Assembly: GCA_936940865.1 (NCBI GenBank)
Contig: CAKZJB010000052.1
Coordinates: 49,285 to 113,284, forward strand
Direction of reading: 5' to 3'
Source: an uncultured Asticcacaulis sp.
GTDB lineage: Bacteria > Pseudomonadota > Alphaproteobacteria > Caulobacterales > Caulobacteraceae
DNA length: 64,000 nt
Both the position numbers and the translations under genes were made by a program. The notes below the pieces were generated by a model, which saw only the letters and a program-made list of their open reading frames with translations, was not told the DNA's origin and searched no databases. Positions 35,504 to 44,296 of this stretch are shown piece after piece (position 1 is the stretch's first letter; every line of letters starts with the position of its first letter).

Positions 35504-37867
35504 TCAGTCTCTCGCTTTCAGGACGCCCACCATGTCCAGCCGGTCGACGGACGCGCGGACGATCATCGCGGCCGCAAGCACGCAGGCCAGGGTGAAGGCC
35601 ATGGCGAAGGCATAGCCGGGCGGGTTGAAGACAAAGGGAAAGGCGAAGTTTTCGGTTCCGAACAGGTGGGTCAGCCAGATGGCCATCACCGTGCCGAAGG
35701 CCGCCGCGAACGGCAGGCTCAGCACGGCCAGGACCATGATTTCGCCGACCAACACGTAGGAAACCTCAAGGCGCGTGAAGCCCAGCACCCTGAGCGTCGC
35801 CAGGTCGCGCTGCTGTTCCGCCAGGGTCACCCGCGCCGCCGAAAAGGCGATGCCGCCGGCCATGATGGCGGCGAAGCTGGCATAGATGGCCGTCATCAGG
35901 CCCATATGTTCGTTGAAATTCCTGCGCATGGAGCGTTCGGCCAGGGACACGAAGCTGGCGCCCATCAGGGCCGGGGTCTTTTTCAGCACGGCGGTGAAAT
36001 CGTCGTAGCGGGAGGGATCGAGGCGCACATAGGCGCCGCCGATCCGTCCGGTTTCGCGCATCAGCCGCGCCTCGGCATAGAGGTCCATATAGGCCGAGGC
36101 CCCGGTCATCGGCTCGGCGATGCCGGCCACCCGCACGGGCAGGCGCAGGCGCTGGCCCGTCGACTGTTCCGCCGTGATGATGTCTCCGGTGCGGGCATCG
36201 AGCTTGCGCGCCAGGCTGCGCGACAGAAGGATGCCGTCGGCGGGCATGGCGATCGGCCGGCCGTCGCGATCGATCAGGCGATTGAGCGACGCCCCCTTGG
36301 CCGAGGCGAAGATGGCTTCCTCGACACGATGGCCGTCCTTTTCGAACGTAACGGCGTCGATGCGGAAGGGCTCGGTAGCGATGACGCCCGGCAGGCGCTC
36401 GATATCGTGCAGGACGCTGTCCTTCTGCATCTTACCCAGGGTCAGGGTGACGTTCTGACGGTTGGCCAGCCCGAAATGGACGTCCAGCATGTAGGTCATC
36501 TCGGCGGGGAAGGACTGGGTGACGATCAGGATCGAGATGGCGAAGCCTATGCCCAGGATGGTCGTGGCGGCGCGGCGCGGGAAGCGCACGATGCGGCGCA
36601 GGATGATGCGGCTTTTGCCGTCGAGCCCCTGGCCCAGTTGCTCCAGCCACGCCGCGCCGCTGCCGTAGCTGGCCGGTTGCGGCGGCGCCAGGGCCTCGGC
36701 CGGGGGCAGGGCGGCGGCGCGGATGACCGAGCTTATGGCGCCCAGGCCCGCCGCGGCGAAGGCGGCCACGGCGGCCAGGGCATAGGTTGCGGCCGAGGCG
36801 GAGAATTCCAGGGCCGGGAAATGGTAGAAGGCGCGGTACTGCCCGGCGGTGAAGCGGCCGTAGCCTATGCCGGCGGCGATGCCGGCCACCAGCCCCAGGC
36901 CGCCGAAGATCAGCGCGCTTTCGGCATAGTGCCAGGCGATGGCCGCATTGCCGTAGCCGAAGGCCTTGAGCAGGCCGATATTGGAGCGCTCGGTGGCGAT
37001 GACGCGGCCCATGGAGACATTGACCAGGAAGGCCGCCACCACCAGGAAGAAGGCCGGGACGAAGGCCGCCAGCACGCCGAGCTGGTCCAGTTCCTCACGC
37101 AGGAAGCGGTCGGACATCATGCGGTCGCGGCCGTGGACGCCGGCGGAGCCATAGGGTTTCAGGGCCGCGTCGATGGCGGCCGACGCCGGGCGGGGATCGG
37201 CGCCGGGCGCCAGGCGGATGACCGCTTCGTTGAAGGCGCCGCGGCGGTCCCAGGCCTGACCCAGGGCGTCACGGCCCATCCACAGCACGGCGAACCGCTC
37301 CGGCTGCGGGAACATTTCGCCCGGCGCCGATACGAAGATGAATTCGGGCGAATTGGCGATGCCGGTCAGGGTGACGCGCTCGCGGTGGCCGTGGACGATC
37401 ATGTCGAGCGTTGCGCCGGGCTTGAGTTTCAGCGCGGTGGCGAAGGCTTCGTTGACCAGGGCTTCGTCCGGCCGTGCGGCGTCCGGCCAGCGCCCGGACG
37501 CCAGGACCAGGTCGTTGACCCTGGGCCGGCCTTCGCGCGGCAGGGAAACCAGGCGCGCCGAGACGGGTTCCTTCATCTGCGGCAGGTCGAGCAGGGCATA
37601 GCCCGAAATGCGCGTTTCGACCGCCGCGACGCCCGGGGCCGCGCCTATGTCCGCGGCCCGCCGGTCGGGCGCGCGGACCAGGTCGACGGCCAGGTCGGCC
37701 ATGTGCTTGTCGGCATAGTAGGCGTCGAGCGTCCGTTCCAGCGTGCCGCGCATGCCGACGGCCATGATCAGCACGGCCAGGCCGCAGCCAAGCACCATGA
37801 CGATGCCGGCGGCGTGCATGCGCATCCGCCAGATATCGCGCAGCAGCTTGGCGTTCAGCGGCCGCAT
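35504..37867 (-). CDS. ABC transporter permease with two FtsX/MacB-type domains
   Basis: A 787-residue inner-membrane protein. The N-terminal TM (LRDIWRMRMHAAGIVMVLGCGLAVLIMAVGM) is followed by a periplasmic MacB-PCD-like domain, then an FtsX core of three helices around residues 285-420, a second extracytoplasmic region, and a C-terminal FtsX core from about 680 (YASFAAIMAGGIAFSAARVTLAEQQRDLATLRVLGFTRLEV). The duplicated arrangement resembles LolC/E-like or mechanotransmission permeases rather than classical importers. Its ATG at 37867 lies one base after the ATPase stop (TGACATG), so translation is coupled. Confidence 0.9.
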   Translation of the reverse strand: MRPLNAKLLRDIWRMRMHAAGIVMVLGCGLAVLIMAVGMRGTLERTLDAYYADKHMADLAVDLVRAPDRRAADIGAAPGVAAVETRISGYALLDLPQMKEPVSARLVSLPREGRPRVNDLVLASGRWPDAARPDEALVNEAFATALKLKPGATLDMIVHGHRERVTLTGIANSPEFIFVSAPGEMFPQPERFAVLWMGRDALGQAWDRRGAFNEAVIRLAPGADPRPASAAIDAALKPYGSAGVHGRDRMMSDRFLREELDQLGVLAAFVPAFFLVVAAFLVNVSMGRVIATERSNIGLLKAFGYGNAAIAWHYAESALIFGGLGLVAGIAAGIGYGRFTAGQYRAFYHFPALEFSASAATYALAAVAAFAAAGLGAISSVIRAAALPPAEALAPPQPASYGSGAAWLEQLGQGLDGKSRIILRRIVRFPRRAATTILGIGFAISILIVTQSFPAEMTYMLDVHFGLANRQNVTLTLGKMQKDSVLHDIERLPGVIATEPFRIDAVTFEKDGHRVEEAIFASAKGASLNRLIDRDGRPIAMPADGILLSRSLARKLDARTGDIITAEQSTGQRLRLPVRVAGIAEPMTGASAYMDLYAEARLMRETGRIGGAYVRLDPSRYDDFTAVLKKTPALMGASFVSLAERSMRRNFNEHMGLMTAIYASFAAIMAGGIAFSAARVTLAEQQRDLATLRVLGFTRLEVSYVLVGEIMVLAVLSLPFAAAFGTVMAIWLTHLFGTENFAFPFVFNPPGYAFAMAFTLACVLAAAMIVRASVDRLDMVGVLKARD

Positions 37868-37868
37868 G

Positions 37869-38573
37869 TCACCACACCAGTTCGGACGGCCGGGCCGGCG
37901 CCGGATTGACATCGATCTGGCGCACGTGGCCGTCGGCGAAATGCACGACGCGCTGGCCCATGCGGGCAACGTCGGAATTGTGGGTGACGATGAGCGTGGT
38001 CGACTTATAGCGCCGGTTGATTTCGCCGAGCGCTTCCAGGACCTGCATGCCGGTCTTGAGGTCCAGCGCGCCGGTGGGCTCGTCGCACAACAGGATCGCC
38101 GGGCGCTTGGCGATGGCGCGGGCCACGGCGACGCGCTGCTGCTCGCCGCCGGACAGCTGGGCGGGAAAATGGTCCATGCGTCCGGCCAGCCCCACCAGGG
38201 TCAGGGCTTCCTCGGCGCTCAACGGGTCGGCGGCGATTTCGCGCACCAGATCGACGTTTTCGCGCGCCGTCAGGCTGGGGATCAGGTTGTAGAACTGGAA
38301 GATGAAGCCGACGTGCCTGCGGCGGTAGGCGGTCAGCTGGCGGTCGTTGAGCGCCGTAAGCACCATGTCATGGAAGCGGATTTCGCCGGTGCTGGCGTGG
38401 TCGAGCCCGCCCAGGACATTGAGCAGGGTCGACTTGCCCGAGCCCGATGGCCCCAGCAGCATCATCAACTCGCCTTCCTGGATGTCGAAGCTGACCTCCG
38501 ACAAGGCCCGCACGGCGGCGGGTCCCTTGCCATAAATCTTGCTGACGTCGCGCAGGGTGAAGGCTGCGGTCAT
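37869..38573 (-). CDS. ABC transporter ATP-binding protein (MacB/LolD type)
   Basis: A 234-residue nucleotide-binding subunit: Walker [11 protein letters not shown]-loop [18 protein letters not shown], signature [17 protein letters not shown], Walker [13 protein letters not shown] and H-loop VTHN. The Q-loop and signature context match the LolD/MacB/FtsE group that pairs with FtsX-type permeases. It is the first gene of the exporter operon, followed by permease and adaptor. The 151 bases upstream (38574-38724) presumably hold the promoter. Confidence 0.95.
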   Translation of the reverse strand: MTAAFTLRDVSKIYGKGPAAVRALSEVSFDIQEGELMMLLGPSGSGKSTLLNVLGGLDHASTGEIRFHDMVLTALNDRQLTAYRRRHVGFIFQFYNLIPSLTARENVDLVREIAADPLSAEEALTLVGLAGRMDHFPAQLSGGEQQRVAVARAIAKRPAILLCDEPTGALDLKTGMQVLEALGEINRRYKSTTLIVTHNSDVARMGQRVVHFADGHVRQIDVNPAPARPSELVW

Positions 38574-38724
38574 GACAGAACCGGGGAGGGCGGTGTGGGT
38601 GACAGGAACATCGGCTGCGTCCGCGACGATTGCCGTCGGGGCTTATCACACCGCGTCGGAGCCGCATTTGCGCAGGATCAATCGGGGGCAGCGTTGGATG
38701 CACTTCCCGTCCCGATTTTACCAG

Positions 38725-38925
38725 CTACTCAAATTCATCGAGCGGTCGAATCGCTGGACTAACCAGCCTATCGATTTCGCGTTCGATGGCTGTTTCGAAC
38801 AGCGCCAATCGCATCAACCGTGGTCCTTCGGCTTTGCGGCTTAAAAGCCATCTGCGATGCCTTTTTATAAAAGGCCTAAGCCGGCAATAGCGGATGAGGC
38901 GTCTATCGTCCGAAATTTGCTTCAT
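38725..38925 (-). CDS. Small basic protein, hypothetical
   Basis: A 66-residue ORF, MKQISDDRRLIRYC to AIRPLDEFE, preceded by a very good ribosome site (GGAG 7 bases before ATG). The first half is Arg/Lys-rich, the second acidic and helical (RLALFETAIEREIDRLV). Base composition around it is less GC-rich than the neighbours, so it may be a recent acquisition or a remnant. No family is recognised. The flanking gaps 38574-38724 and 38926-39134 show no other gene. The ribosome site is the main support. Confidence 0.45.
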   Translation of the reverse strand: MKQISDDRRLIRYCRLRPFIKRHRRWLLSRKAEGPRLMRLALFETAIEREIDRLVSPAIRPLDEFE

Positions 38926-39134
38926 AATTTATCTCCGATGTTGGAGAGTGCAGCAAACTTGGTTGGCGACCTCAGGTCATATTGCAAACTCGTTGTGGGC
39001 AGTTGGCGTAATGAGGTTGCCGCTATCGATCGGTAGAAATGGCGGAATTTGGGGCCATCACCGGCCCGTTCCGCGACCATCTGCGGCCACACACTCCGTC
39101 GCGATGACGGGTCCAGGGGCCGTGACCCTGGCCC

Positions 39135-39219
39135 TGGTGCCCCCGGTCGGACTCGAACCGACACACCTTGCGGTACTCGATTTTGAGTCGAGCGCGTCTA
39201 CCAATTCCACCACAGGGGC
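39135..39219 (-). tRNA. tRNA-Leu (anticodon CAA)
   Basis: On the minus strand the sequence starts GCCCCTGTGGTGGAATTGG and ends in an encoded CCA. The 7-bp acceptor stem (GCCCCTG with CGGGGGC) has one T-G pair; the anticodon arm is CTCGA-CTCAAAA-TCGAG, loop anticodon CAA reading TTG leucine codons. There is a long class II variable arm (around TACCGCAAGGTGT) and a T-arm GTCGGTTCGAGTCCGAC. Length is 85 bases including CCA. Confidence 0.97.
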
Positions 39220-39272
39220 GCTGGGCGAAGGACGCGGTGATACCGGCTTTCGAAAACGCGCGCAAGGGCGTT

Positions 39273-39719
39273 CTACAGCGTCTTCCACATCCTGACGTGG
39301 GGGATCGTGACCTCTTCGAAGACGGCGCCGTCGGTGGCGTAGCCATGACGGGCGTAAAAGCCCTGGGCGGTCTGGCGGGCGGCCAGGACGATCTCCGAAA
39401 AGCCGCGCGCGCGGGCAAGGTCTTCGAAGGCCGAGAGCAGGGCCGCGCCGGCGCCTGTGCCGCGCGTTTCGTCCGACACCGCCATCTGGCGCAGCTTGAC
39501 GGTGGCGTCGCTGTAGCGCGTCATCACGACCGTGCCCACGAGTTGGTCGCCTGACCAGGCGGTGAGGTGGGTGTCGGCGGCTTCGCGGGCCAGCTCTTCC
39601 GGCGTGAAATCGAGGCCCAGCGGCGTGCGCAGGACAGCGCGGCGCAAACGCACGGCTGCTTCGTAATCGGAGGTGCCGTGGGGGACGGAGCGAACGGTCA
39701 TGGACGTGGAACGCGGCAT
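39273..39719 (-). CDS. GNAT family N-acetyltransferase
   Basis: A 148-residue acetyl-CoA-dependent acyltransferase. The GNAT core is clear: LVGTVVMTRYSDATVKLRQMAVSDETRGTGAGAALLSAFEDLARARGF, where TRGTGAG is the pyrophosphate-binding loop, then EIVLAARQTAQGFYARHGYATDGAVF, the typical NxxAxxFYxxxGF-like ending. The substrate is unknown; the order (VRLRQMAV...) resembles the ElaA-like set. ATG at 39719; an internal ATG at 39701 is possible and neither has a strong ribosome site. It is the first gene downstream of the tRNA in this direction. The 238-base gap to the 39958 gene holds an AGCGGAGCGAGTG-like REP-type sequence near 39795-39835 but no gene. Confidence 0.9.
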   Translation of the reverse strand: MPRSTSMTVRSVPHGTSDYEAAVRLRRAVLRTPLGLDFTPEELAREAADTHLTAWSGDQLVGTVVMTRYSDATVKLRQMAVSDETRGTGAGAALLSAFEDLARARGFSEIVLAARQTAQGFYARHGYATDGAVFEEVTIPHVRMWKTL

Positions 39720-39957
39720 GGTCCGTGTTTAGAACGATATGACATAGTGTGGAAGCATGGGTTTGCGGTAGCGTGGGTTTCCGCGCCCCCTTCCGTCACT
39801 CGCTCCGCTCGCACCACCTTTGCCGTAAACGGGAAGGCATAGAGGCAGTCCATAACGTGTTTGCTTCAGCGCGCCGCCCGTCCGGCTTATCGCGCCTTTA
39901 CGGCAGCGGCTCAGGCGGCGCATGGATTTGTCCGGTACTATAGGGCAAGGTGAGCCT

Positions 39958-40368
39958 ATGAAATACGTTGCCCTTATCGCCCTTGTCTGTCTTGCCGCCT
40001 GTTCGAAGCCGGCGTCCCCAGAGGACGCTTCCGCCGAAGGCGCGACCGTGTCGGCCGCATCCGAAGCGGCCAGTTCCAGCGCGGCCTCGGCGATCGACGC
40101 CATCGCCTTTACCGGCAGGTGGACGGGGCCGGAAGGCACCTGGCTCGATATCCAGCCGAAGGGGCAGGACTATAGCGTCACGGTCAGCAATCTCGACGGG
40201 CCGCGCACCTTCGACGGTATCGCGGACGACGGCGGCATCCGCTTCATGCGCGACGGTCAGGCCTTCGTGATCCGTCCCGGCAATGGCGACGACACCGGCA
40301 TGAAGTGGCTGGCCGGCAAGAAGGACTGCCTGGTGGTGGCGCCGGGCGAGGGCTATTGCCGGGGGTAA
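39958..40368 (+). CDS. Small lipoprotein, hypothetical
   Basis: A 136-residue lipoprotein: MKYVALIALVCLAACS has a lipobox LAAC with the lipidated Cys at 15, followed by an Ala/Ser/Glu-rich linker to about 55. The globular part starts IAFTGRWTGPEGTWLDIQPKG and looks like a small lipocalin-like or DUF barrel that senses or binds small molecules; it contains one C-terminal pair of cysteines (KDCLVV and YCRG). AAGGTGA lies just before the ATG at 39958. The function is unknown. Confidence 0.75.
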   Translation: MKYVALIALVCLAACSKPASPEDASAEGATVSAASEAASSSAASAIDAIAFTGRWTGPEGTWLDIQPKGQDYSVTVSNLDGPRTFDGIADDGGIRFMRDGQAFVIRPGNGDDTGMKWLAGKKDCLVVAPGEGYCRG

Positions 40369-40447
40369 AGCCCAACTGACTTTTTACGCGCCGTGTGTGC
40401 AGACTTCCCGTCGGGGCCGGGCGCAGGCAAAGCGGGAGCGAAGTCGC

Positions 40448-41251
40448 ATGTCTCGAAACCTCATCATGTCCGGCAGCGATACGCGGCGCTGGCAGGCGGG
40501 CGCCATCCTGGTGGCGGCGCTTCTGCAGATCGCCTTTGCGCGTGTCACCGACATGCTGCATGTCGGCCAGAGCGTCGAGATCCGGTCCGCCCTCAGCAGC
40601 CACCCCCTTGTGCCGCTGGGGTATGCCTTCATCATCTGGGGCGTCATATACGCCTATGCCCTGGTCGCCGCCCTCTGGCAGCTGGGTCCCAAGCACCGCA
40701 ACAACCTGGCGCTCAGGGACATCGGCTGGCAGACCGCCGGCATCTATACGCTCAATGCCCTGTGGCAGGTGTGGGTGCCGATTCGCGGCCTGGACGCGGT
40801 CAGCATCGTCATCGTCGGTGCGGCGCTGGCGCTGGGCGTCACCAGCCTTTTGCAGGTGCGCGACCTGCACCTGTCGAAAAAGGACGAGCTTTTCGTCGTC
40901 GGGCCGGTGGCGCTCACCACGGGCTGGCTGACGGCGGCCTTCTGCGTCAACATAACCTCGTCGCTGGTGGCCGGGCATAACACCTTGATCAATCCGATGG
41001 AGGTCAATGTGTCGCTGGTCTTCCTGCTGGCCCTGGTCGCCGTGGGGGCGGCGCTGATCTATGCCACGCGCAGCCTCCTTTACAGCGTGGCGCTGATCTG
41101 GGCGCTGTTCTGGGTGATGATGGCCAATATCTATCGCGACCATGAAATGGCGATAGCCACCGTGGCGCTGGGCGGGATCATCGTGGCCGCCGCCATCACC
41201 GGCCGCCAGCTTTATCAGAGCGGCCAGCGCGGCGCCTTCATCCACGCGTGA
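40448..41251 (+). CDS. Multi-pass membrane protein, possibly large TspO/MBR-like
   Basis: A 267-residue polytopic protein of seven or eight helices. GGGAG lies 9 bases before the ATG at 40448. The pattern PLGYAFIIWGVIYAYALVAALWQL, then NALWQVWVPIRG, VALTTGWLTAAFCVNI and ALIYATRSLLYSVALIWALFWVMMANIYRD resembles the longer 'tryptophan-rich sensory protein' relatives of TspO, which keep the YAF.IWG.IY and W-rich helices. That would make it a second TspO-type protein in the window. This relation is by eye; it may simply be an unclassified membrane protein. It stands as a single gene. Confidence 0.6.
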   Translation: MSRNLIMSGSDTRRWQAGAILVAALLQIAFARVTDMLHVGQSVEIRSALSSHPLVPLGYAFIIWGVIYAYALVAALWQLGPKHRNNLALRDIGWQTAGIYTLNALWQVWVPIRGLDAVSIVIVGAALALGVTSLLQVRDLHLSKKDELFVVGPVALTTGWLTAAFCVNITSSLVAGHNTLINPMEVNVSLVFLLALVAVGAALIYATRSLLYSVALIWALFWVMMANIYRDHEMAIATVALGGIIVAAAITGRQLYQSGQRGAFIHA

Positions 41252-41397
41252 CAATTTTACCGCATTTTGCGTTATTTATGTCGGGCGCGGCATAAATACC
41301 GGCGCGTCCGTCTTGGCGGCATCCGGCCGCGCGTGTTAGGCGGATAGGCCGCCGGGGTTGGCGGTGACTTCTGTCTGCTTTCTTTTGGGGGGACATC

Positions 41398-42018
41398 ATG
41401 AAAACCTTTATCTGCGCCACAGCCGTGGCGTGCCTTCTCGCTGTCGCCGGTCACGCCGCGGCCGCGGACAACAGCTGGGCCTTTTCGGCCGGCGCTCTGA
41501 ACAAGATCGACCTGCACTACGGTTCGAGCTCGACCAGAATCCACACCGCCTACAAATCCGGTTCGCAATTCGGCGGCGCCTGGACCAGCAAGCCGCAAGG
41601 CAACTGGCACTGGGACATTGCCGTGTCGTTCAGCCACCAGGACATCGACCGTTCCGTCTACACCTCCGGCAGCACGACCTACACCAATACCAACTCGGGC
41701 AGCCTCAAGACGGCTTCCTTCTGGCTGGACGGTGTCTACGATTTCCCTGTCAAGGGTTCGGTGAAGCCCTATGTCGGCGCCGGCTTCGGCGGAACGCACG
41801 TGTGGCTCGATGACGGCGTCGGGCTGAAGGGCGACCTGCAGAGCCCGGGCGTCCAGGTCTTCGGCGGCGTAAACGTCGCGGTGTCCAAGAAGGTCAGCCT
41901 GTTCGGCGAAGCGCGCCTGGAGCGTCTCGGCAACTTCGATATCGAGGTCAACTCGAACGCGACGCACGCCCAGCTCGACACCAGCGCCGTGGTTGTCGGT
42001 CTGCGCACCAGCTTCTGA
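41398..42018 (+). CDS. Outer-membrane beta-barrel protein
   Basis: A 206-residue small barrel. A Sec signal peptide (MKTFICATAVACLLAVAGHAAAAD, cleavage after ...AAA near 22) precedes alternating hydrophobic/polar strands (NWHWDIAVSFSHQDID, KTASFWLDGVYDF, VKPYVGAGFGGTHVW, VSLFGEARLERLGNFDIEVN) and a terminal strand ending in Phe (VVVGLRTSF), the signal for BAM-dependent insertion. This fits the OmpW/OMP_b-brl type 8-strand porin-like group. The ribosome site is strong (GGGGGG, 5 bases). Its TGA stop shares its last A with the left end of the repeat at 42018-42152. Confidence 0.85.
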   Translation: MKTFICATAVACLLAVAGHAAAADNSWAFSAGALNKIDLHYGSSSTRIHTAYKSGSQFGGAWTSKPQGNWHWDIAVSFSHQDIDRSVYTSGSTTYTNTNSGSLKTASFWLDGVYDFPVKGSVKPYVGAGFGGTHVWLDDGVGLKGDLQSPGVQVFGGVNVAVSKKVSLFGEARLERLGNFDIEVNSNATHAQLDTSAVVVGLRTSF

Positions 42019-42152
42019 TACCAACGGCGATTGGCTTTGACTCGATCGCCGTTGGCAAGGGCGACCGCCCGCCGCCGCCAATGCGGCGAGCCATGCGGCG
42101 TTTGAGCTGAAAAAAACGAATACCGACGGTCATTCTTTATGGCCGTTGGTAT
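42018..42152. repeat. 135-bp palindrome-ended repeat (REP/MITE-like), complete copy
   Basis: ATACCAACGGC at 42018-42028 and its exact reverse complement GCCGTTGGTAT at 42142-42152 form 11-bp terminal inverted repeats. Internally, CCAACGGCGA (42021-42030) pairs with TCGCCGTTGG about ten bases later, and a GGGCGACCGCCC mini-palindrome follows. The first 53 bases match the sequence at 63948-64000 with two substitutions and one single-base gap, all in the loop. There is no coding capacity. The left end overlaps the stop codon of the outer-membrane protein gene. Confidence 0.8.
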
Positions 42153-42299
42153 GATAAGGTCATGCCGGTGCGCGGCCTGTCCCGTGCACCGGTAAAGTCT
42201 GATGAAAGCGCGGTTTTCCCGCGCTTTTTTCATGCCCGGTATTGCGTCCGCCAGCGGCGCCCGTTAAGCCAAGCCCACAAATTTTTTATGGGAATAATC

Positions 42300-42536
42300 A
42301 TGGCCGATGACGAAGACGAACTGATCGTGAAGGATGCCAACGGCGCGAAGCTGAGCAACGGCGATAGCGTGACCCTGATCAAGGACCTCAAGGTCAAGGG
42401 CTCGGGCGGCGTGACGCTCAAGCGCGGGACGCTGATCAAGAATATCCGCCTGACCTACGATGCCGACGAGATCGAATGCAATGCCGACAAGGTGAAGGGC
42501 CTTGTCCTGCGTACCGAGTTCGTCAAGAAGGCCTGA
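42300..42536 (+). CDS. PhnA/YjdM C-terminal domain protein
   Basis: A 78-residue acidic protein, MADDEDELIVKDANGAKLSNGDSVTLIKDLKVKGSGG..., matching the C-terminal beta domain of PhnA/YjdM (alkylphosphonate-utilisation-named family), including KVKGS, LKRGTLIKNIRL and VKGLVLRTEFVKKA. The N-terminal zinc ribbon of the full-length family is absent, as in many alphaproteobacterial short forms. The ATG at 42300 has GGGA 7 bases upstream; an in-frame ATG at 42288 is possible. The family's biochemical role is not settled despite the name. Confidence 0.85.
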   Translation: MADDEDELIVKDANGAKLSNGDSVTLIKDLKVKGSGGVTLKRGTLIKNIRLTYDADEIECNADKVKGLVLRTEFVKKA

Positions 42537-42548
42537 GCCTGCAAAAAG

Positions 42549-42579
42549 GGCCGGTGCGCGGGACGAGGGCGCACCGGCC
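42549..42579 (-). terminator. Strong GC hairpin with T-tract on the minus strand
   Basis: GGCCGGTGCGC (42549-42559) and GCGCACCGGCC (42569-42579) form a perfect 11-bp stem with a 9-base loop, 13 bases after the PhnA-like stop. A run of five A precedes it on the plus strand, so the U-tract of an intrinsic terminator exists only for minus-strand transcripts; plus-strand RNA would get the hairpin without U residues. It may still end the PhnA-like transcript. Confidence 0.55.
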
Positions 42580-42713
42580 AGGCCTGGCCGCGGGGCTTTG
42601 GGGAAGCGGCCGGGCGAAACGTGCTGTTTACGGCGCCGCGGCGCCGCCGGATCATTGGCATTTTTTTCGCGCGAACGGCCGGAATCCTGTAAAGGCCGGG
42701 AATGGAGGCGCGC

Positions 42714-43151
42714 ATGGATATCGGATACGCAACAGCAAGGGACAAGGCGGGGTGGTGGCACCTGTGGCAAGCCTATCTCGACTTTTACAATCATCCGCTG
42801 CCGGACGAGATGAGCGACCTGACCTTCGGGCGATTCCTCGATCCGCATGAACCCATGGTGCTGCTGGTGGCGCGCGAAGGCGATGAGGTGATAGGCTTTT
42901 CGGCCGTGGTGGAACACCGGTCGACGTGGGCGCGCAACGGCTATGTCTATCTTGAGGACCTGTTCGTGGCGGACAGCGCGCGCGGCAGGGGCGTGGGACG
43001 CGCGCTGATCGAGGCGACCATCGAGCACGCCAAAAGCCGGCACTGCGAGCGCGTCTACTGGGTGACGCACGAGACCAACACCCAGGCGCGGCGCCTGTAC
43101 GACAAGGTCGCCAGCCTGCCCGGGCTGACGACCTATTTCGCCAATATGTAG
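42714..43151 (+). CDS. GNAT family N-acetyltransferase
   Basis: A 145-residue acetyltransferase: YVYLEDLFVADSARGRGVGRALIEATIEHAKSRHCERVYWVTHETNTQARRLYDKVA contains the complete GNAT A-B motif with loop RGRGVG and the NTxARxLYDK ending. The acceptor side (GWWHLWQAYLDFYNHPLP) is typical of the 'GNAT acetylating small amines or amino acids' set. The start at 42714 has GGAGG 5 bases upstream; the ATG at 42702 lies inside that site. It is convergent with the alpha/beta hydrolase, 3 bases apart. The substrate is unknown. Confidence 0.9.
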   Translation: MDIGYATARDKAGWWHLWQAYLDFYNHPLPDEMSDLTFGRFLDPHEPMVLLVAREGDEVIGFSAVVEHRSTWARNGYVYLEDLFVADSARGRGVGRALIEATIEHAKSRHCERVYWVTHETNTQARRLYDKVASLPGLTTYFANM

Positions 43152-43154
43152 AGG

Positions 43155-44081
43155 TTACTTCAGCGCCGCTTCCAGTGCCGTGTTGAACGCTGCGGGCTGG
43201 TCCAGCATTTCGAAATGCAGGCTGTTGTCGATACGGACGAAGGCCATGTCCGGCTTTGTGGCATAGGCGCTCCGGTAGATCTGGTCGACCATGTCCGCCG
43301 ACATGCCGGGAGCACCTGGATAGATAAGCGCGGCCGGCGTCTTTATATCGGCCAGGTCGCTGCGCAGGTCGGTGACCATGTCCTCATAGAAGGCTTCCGC
43401 CACGACGCGGCGGTCAGACGTCATCGACCAGCCGACGACGCGTGCGCGATCGGCATCCGAGGTGGCGAAGCGCTGGGCCATGGCCGACTGCTGCGCCTTG
43501 AAGGCGTCGGCGGGTGTCGAGATCATGCCGTCGCGCATGGCGGCCGCCTGCGGCTTCACGGCGTCGACCGTGGCCGACGGGTTGAACAGGATGCCGACGA
43601 AGGGCAGGGCGTCGGCGATGACGATCTTGCGCGCGTCGTCCGGGTGCGCCTTAGCCAGCATCAGGCTGAGCAGGCCGCCCAGACTGTGGCCGACGACGAC
43701 CGGGGATTTCAGGTGGTTTGCCGCGATATAGGCGTGGATGGCCTCGACCTCGGCCGGCAGGATGTCGCCCTGGGCGTTGGCGGCGGCCGGTTCGCCGGCA
43801 AAGCCCGAAAGGGTGAGCACATGCAGGCGGTAGTGGCTTTTGAGCCGGTCCACGGTGCCGTCCCAGACGGCGCCGGACGAGGCCAGGCCGGGGATCAGGA
43901 TGACATCGGGACCGGAGCCCGTGACCGTGACGCTGAAACGCGCATTGGCGGCGTCGGGAAAGCGGGCGGTTTCGGCGCGGGCGTGGGCGACCGACAAGGC
44001 GACAACGATGCCGACAATGACGGCCAGCAGCGCCATCGGGTTGTTGAAGATGCCTTTGCGTGGCGGGGGTGTGCGGGACAT
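43155..44081 (-). CDS. Membrane-anchored or secreted alpha/beta hydrolase
   Basis: A 308-residue hydrolase. A signal-anchor ([27 protein letters not shown]) leads to a periplasmic alpha/beta fold: [17 protein letters not shown] for the oxyanion region, nucleophile elbow VVGHSLGGL, a cap, acid in [12 protein letters not shown] strand region, and the terminal histidine in [16 protein letters not shown]. Family esterases of this kind are common; the substrate is unknown. It is the last gene of the minus-strand operon with the small membrane peptide (11 bases upstream), the Xre regulator and a membrane protein. Confidence 0.88.
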   Translation of the reverse strand: MSRTPPPRKGIFNNPMALLAVIVGIVVALSVAHARAETARFPDAANARFSVTVTGSGPDVILIPGLASSGAVWDGTVDRLKSHYRLHVLTLSGFAGEPAAANAQGDILPAEVEAIHAYIAANHLKSPVVVGHSLGGLLSLMLAKAHPDDARKIVIADALPFVGILFNPSATVDAVKPQAAAMRDGMISTPADAFKAQQSAMAQRFATSDADRARVVGWSMTSDRRVVAEAFYEDMVTDLRSDLADIKTPAALIYPGAPGMSADMVDQIYRSAYATKPDMAFVRIDNSLHFEMLDQPAAFNTALEAALK

Positions 44082-44092
44082 GGGCGAGGGCC

Positions 44093-44272
44093 TCAGTTCA
44101 TGATGATGGCGATAAAGGCGCGGAAGGCCTGGACGGCGGCTTGGGCGAAGGCGGGAGACAGTACCGCCAGGACGACAAGGAAGCCGGAGACGGCGTAGGT
44201 GGCGACCTGCGCCTTATGGCGGATCTGGACAAGGGAGGGGCGCTCACGCGCCGGGAGGCTGCGGTCGGACAT
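44093..44272 (-). CDS. 59-residue single-pass membrane protein
   Basis: An ORF shorter than usual calling limits: MSDRSLPARERPSLVQIRHKAQV, a hydrophobic helix (about residues 24-44, VATYAVSGFLVVLAVLSPAFA), then AAVQAFRAFIAIIMN. AAGGAA lies 6 bases before the ATG. It fits exactly between the Xre gene (24 bases upstream) and the alpha/beta hydrolase (start 11 bases after its stop), and its arrangement matches the operon. I consider it a real gene of unknown function, perhaps a partner of the membrane protein at 44503. Confidence 0.7.
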   Translation of the reverse strand: MSDRSLPARERPSLVQIRHKAQVATYAVSGFLVVLAVLSPAFAQAAVQAFRAFIAIIMN

Positions 44273-44296
44273 GGGATGTTCCTTTTGATTGAGGCG

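Noticed and set aside
38922..39164. A short ORF starting MSVRVRPGAP
   Set aside because: This is the well-known artefact of reading through the tRNA-Leu 3' half; the tRNA at 39135-39219 explains the sequence.
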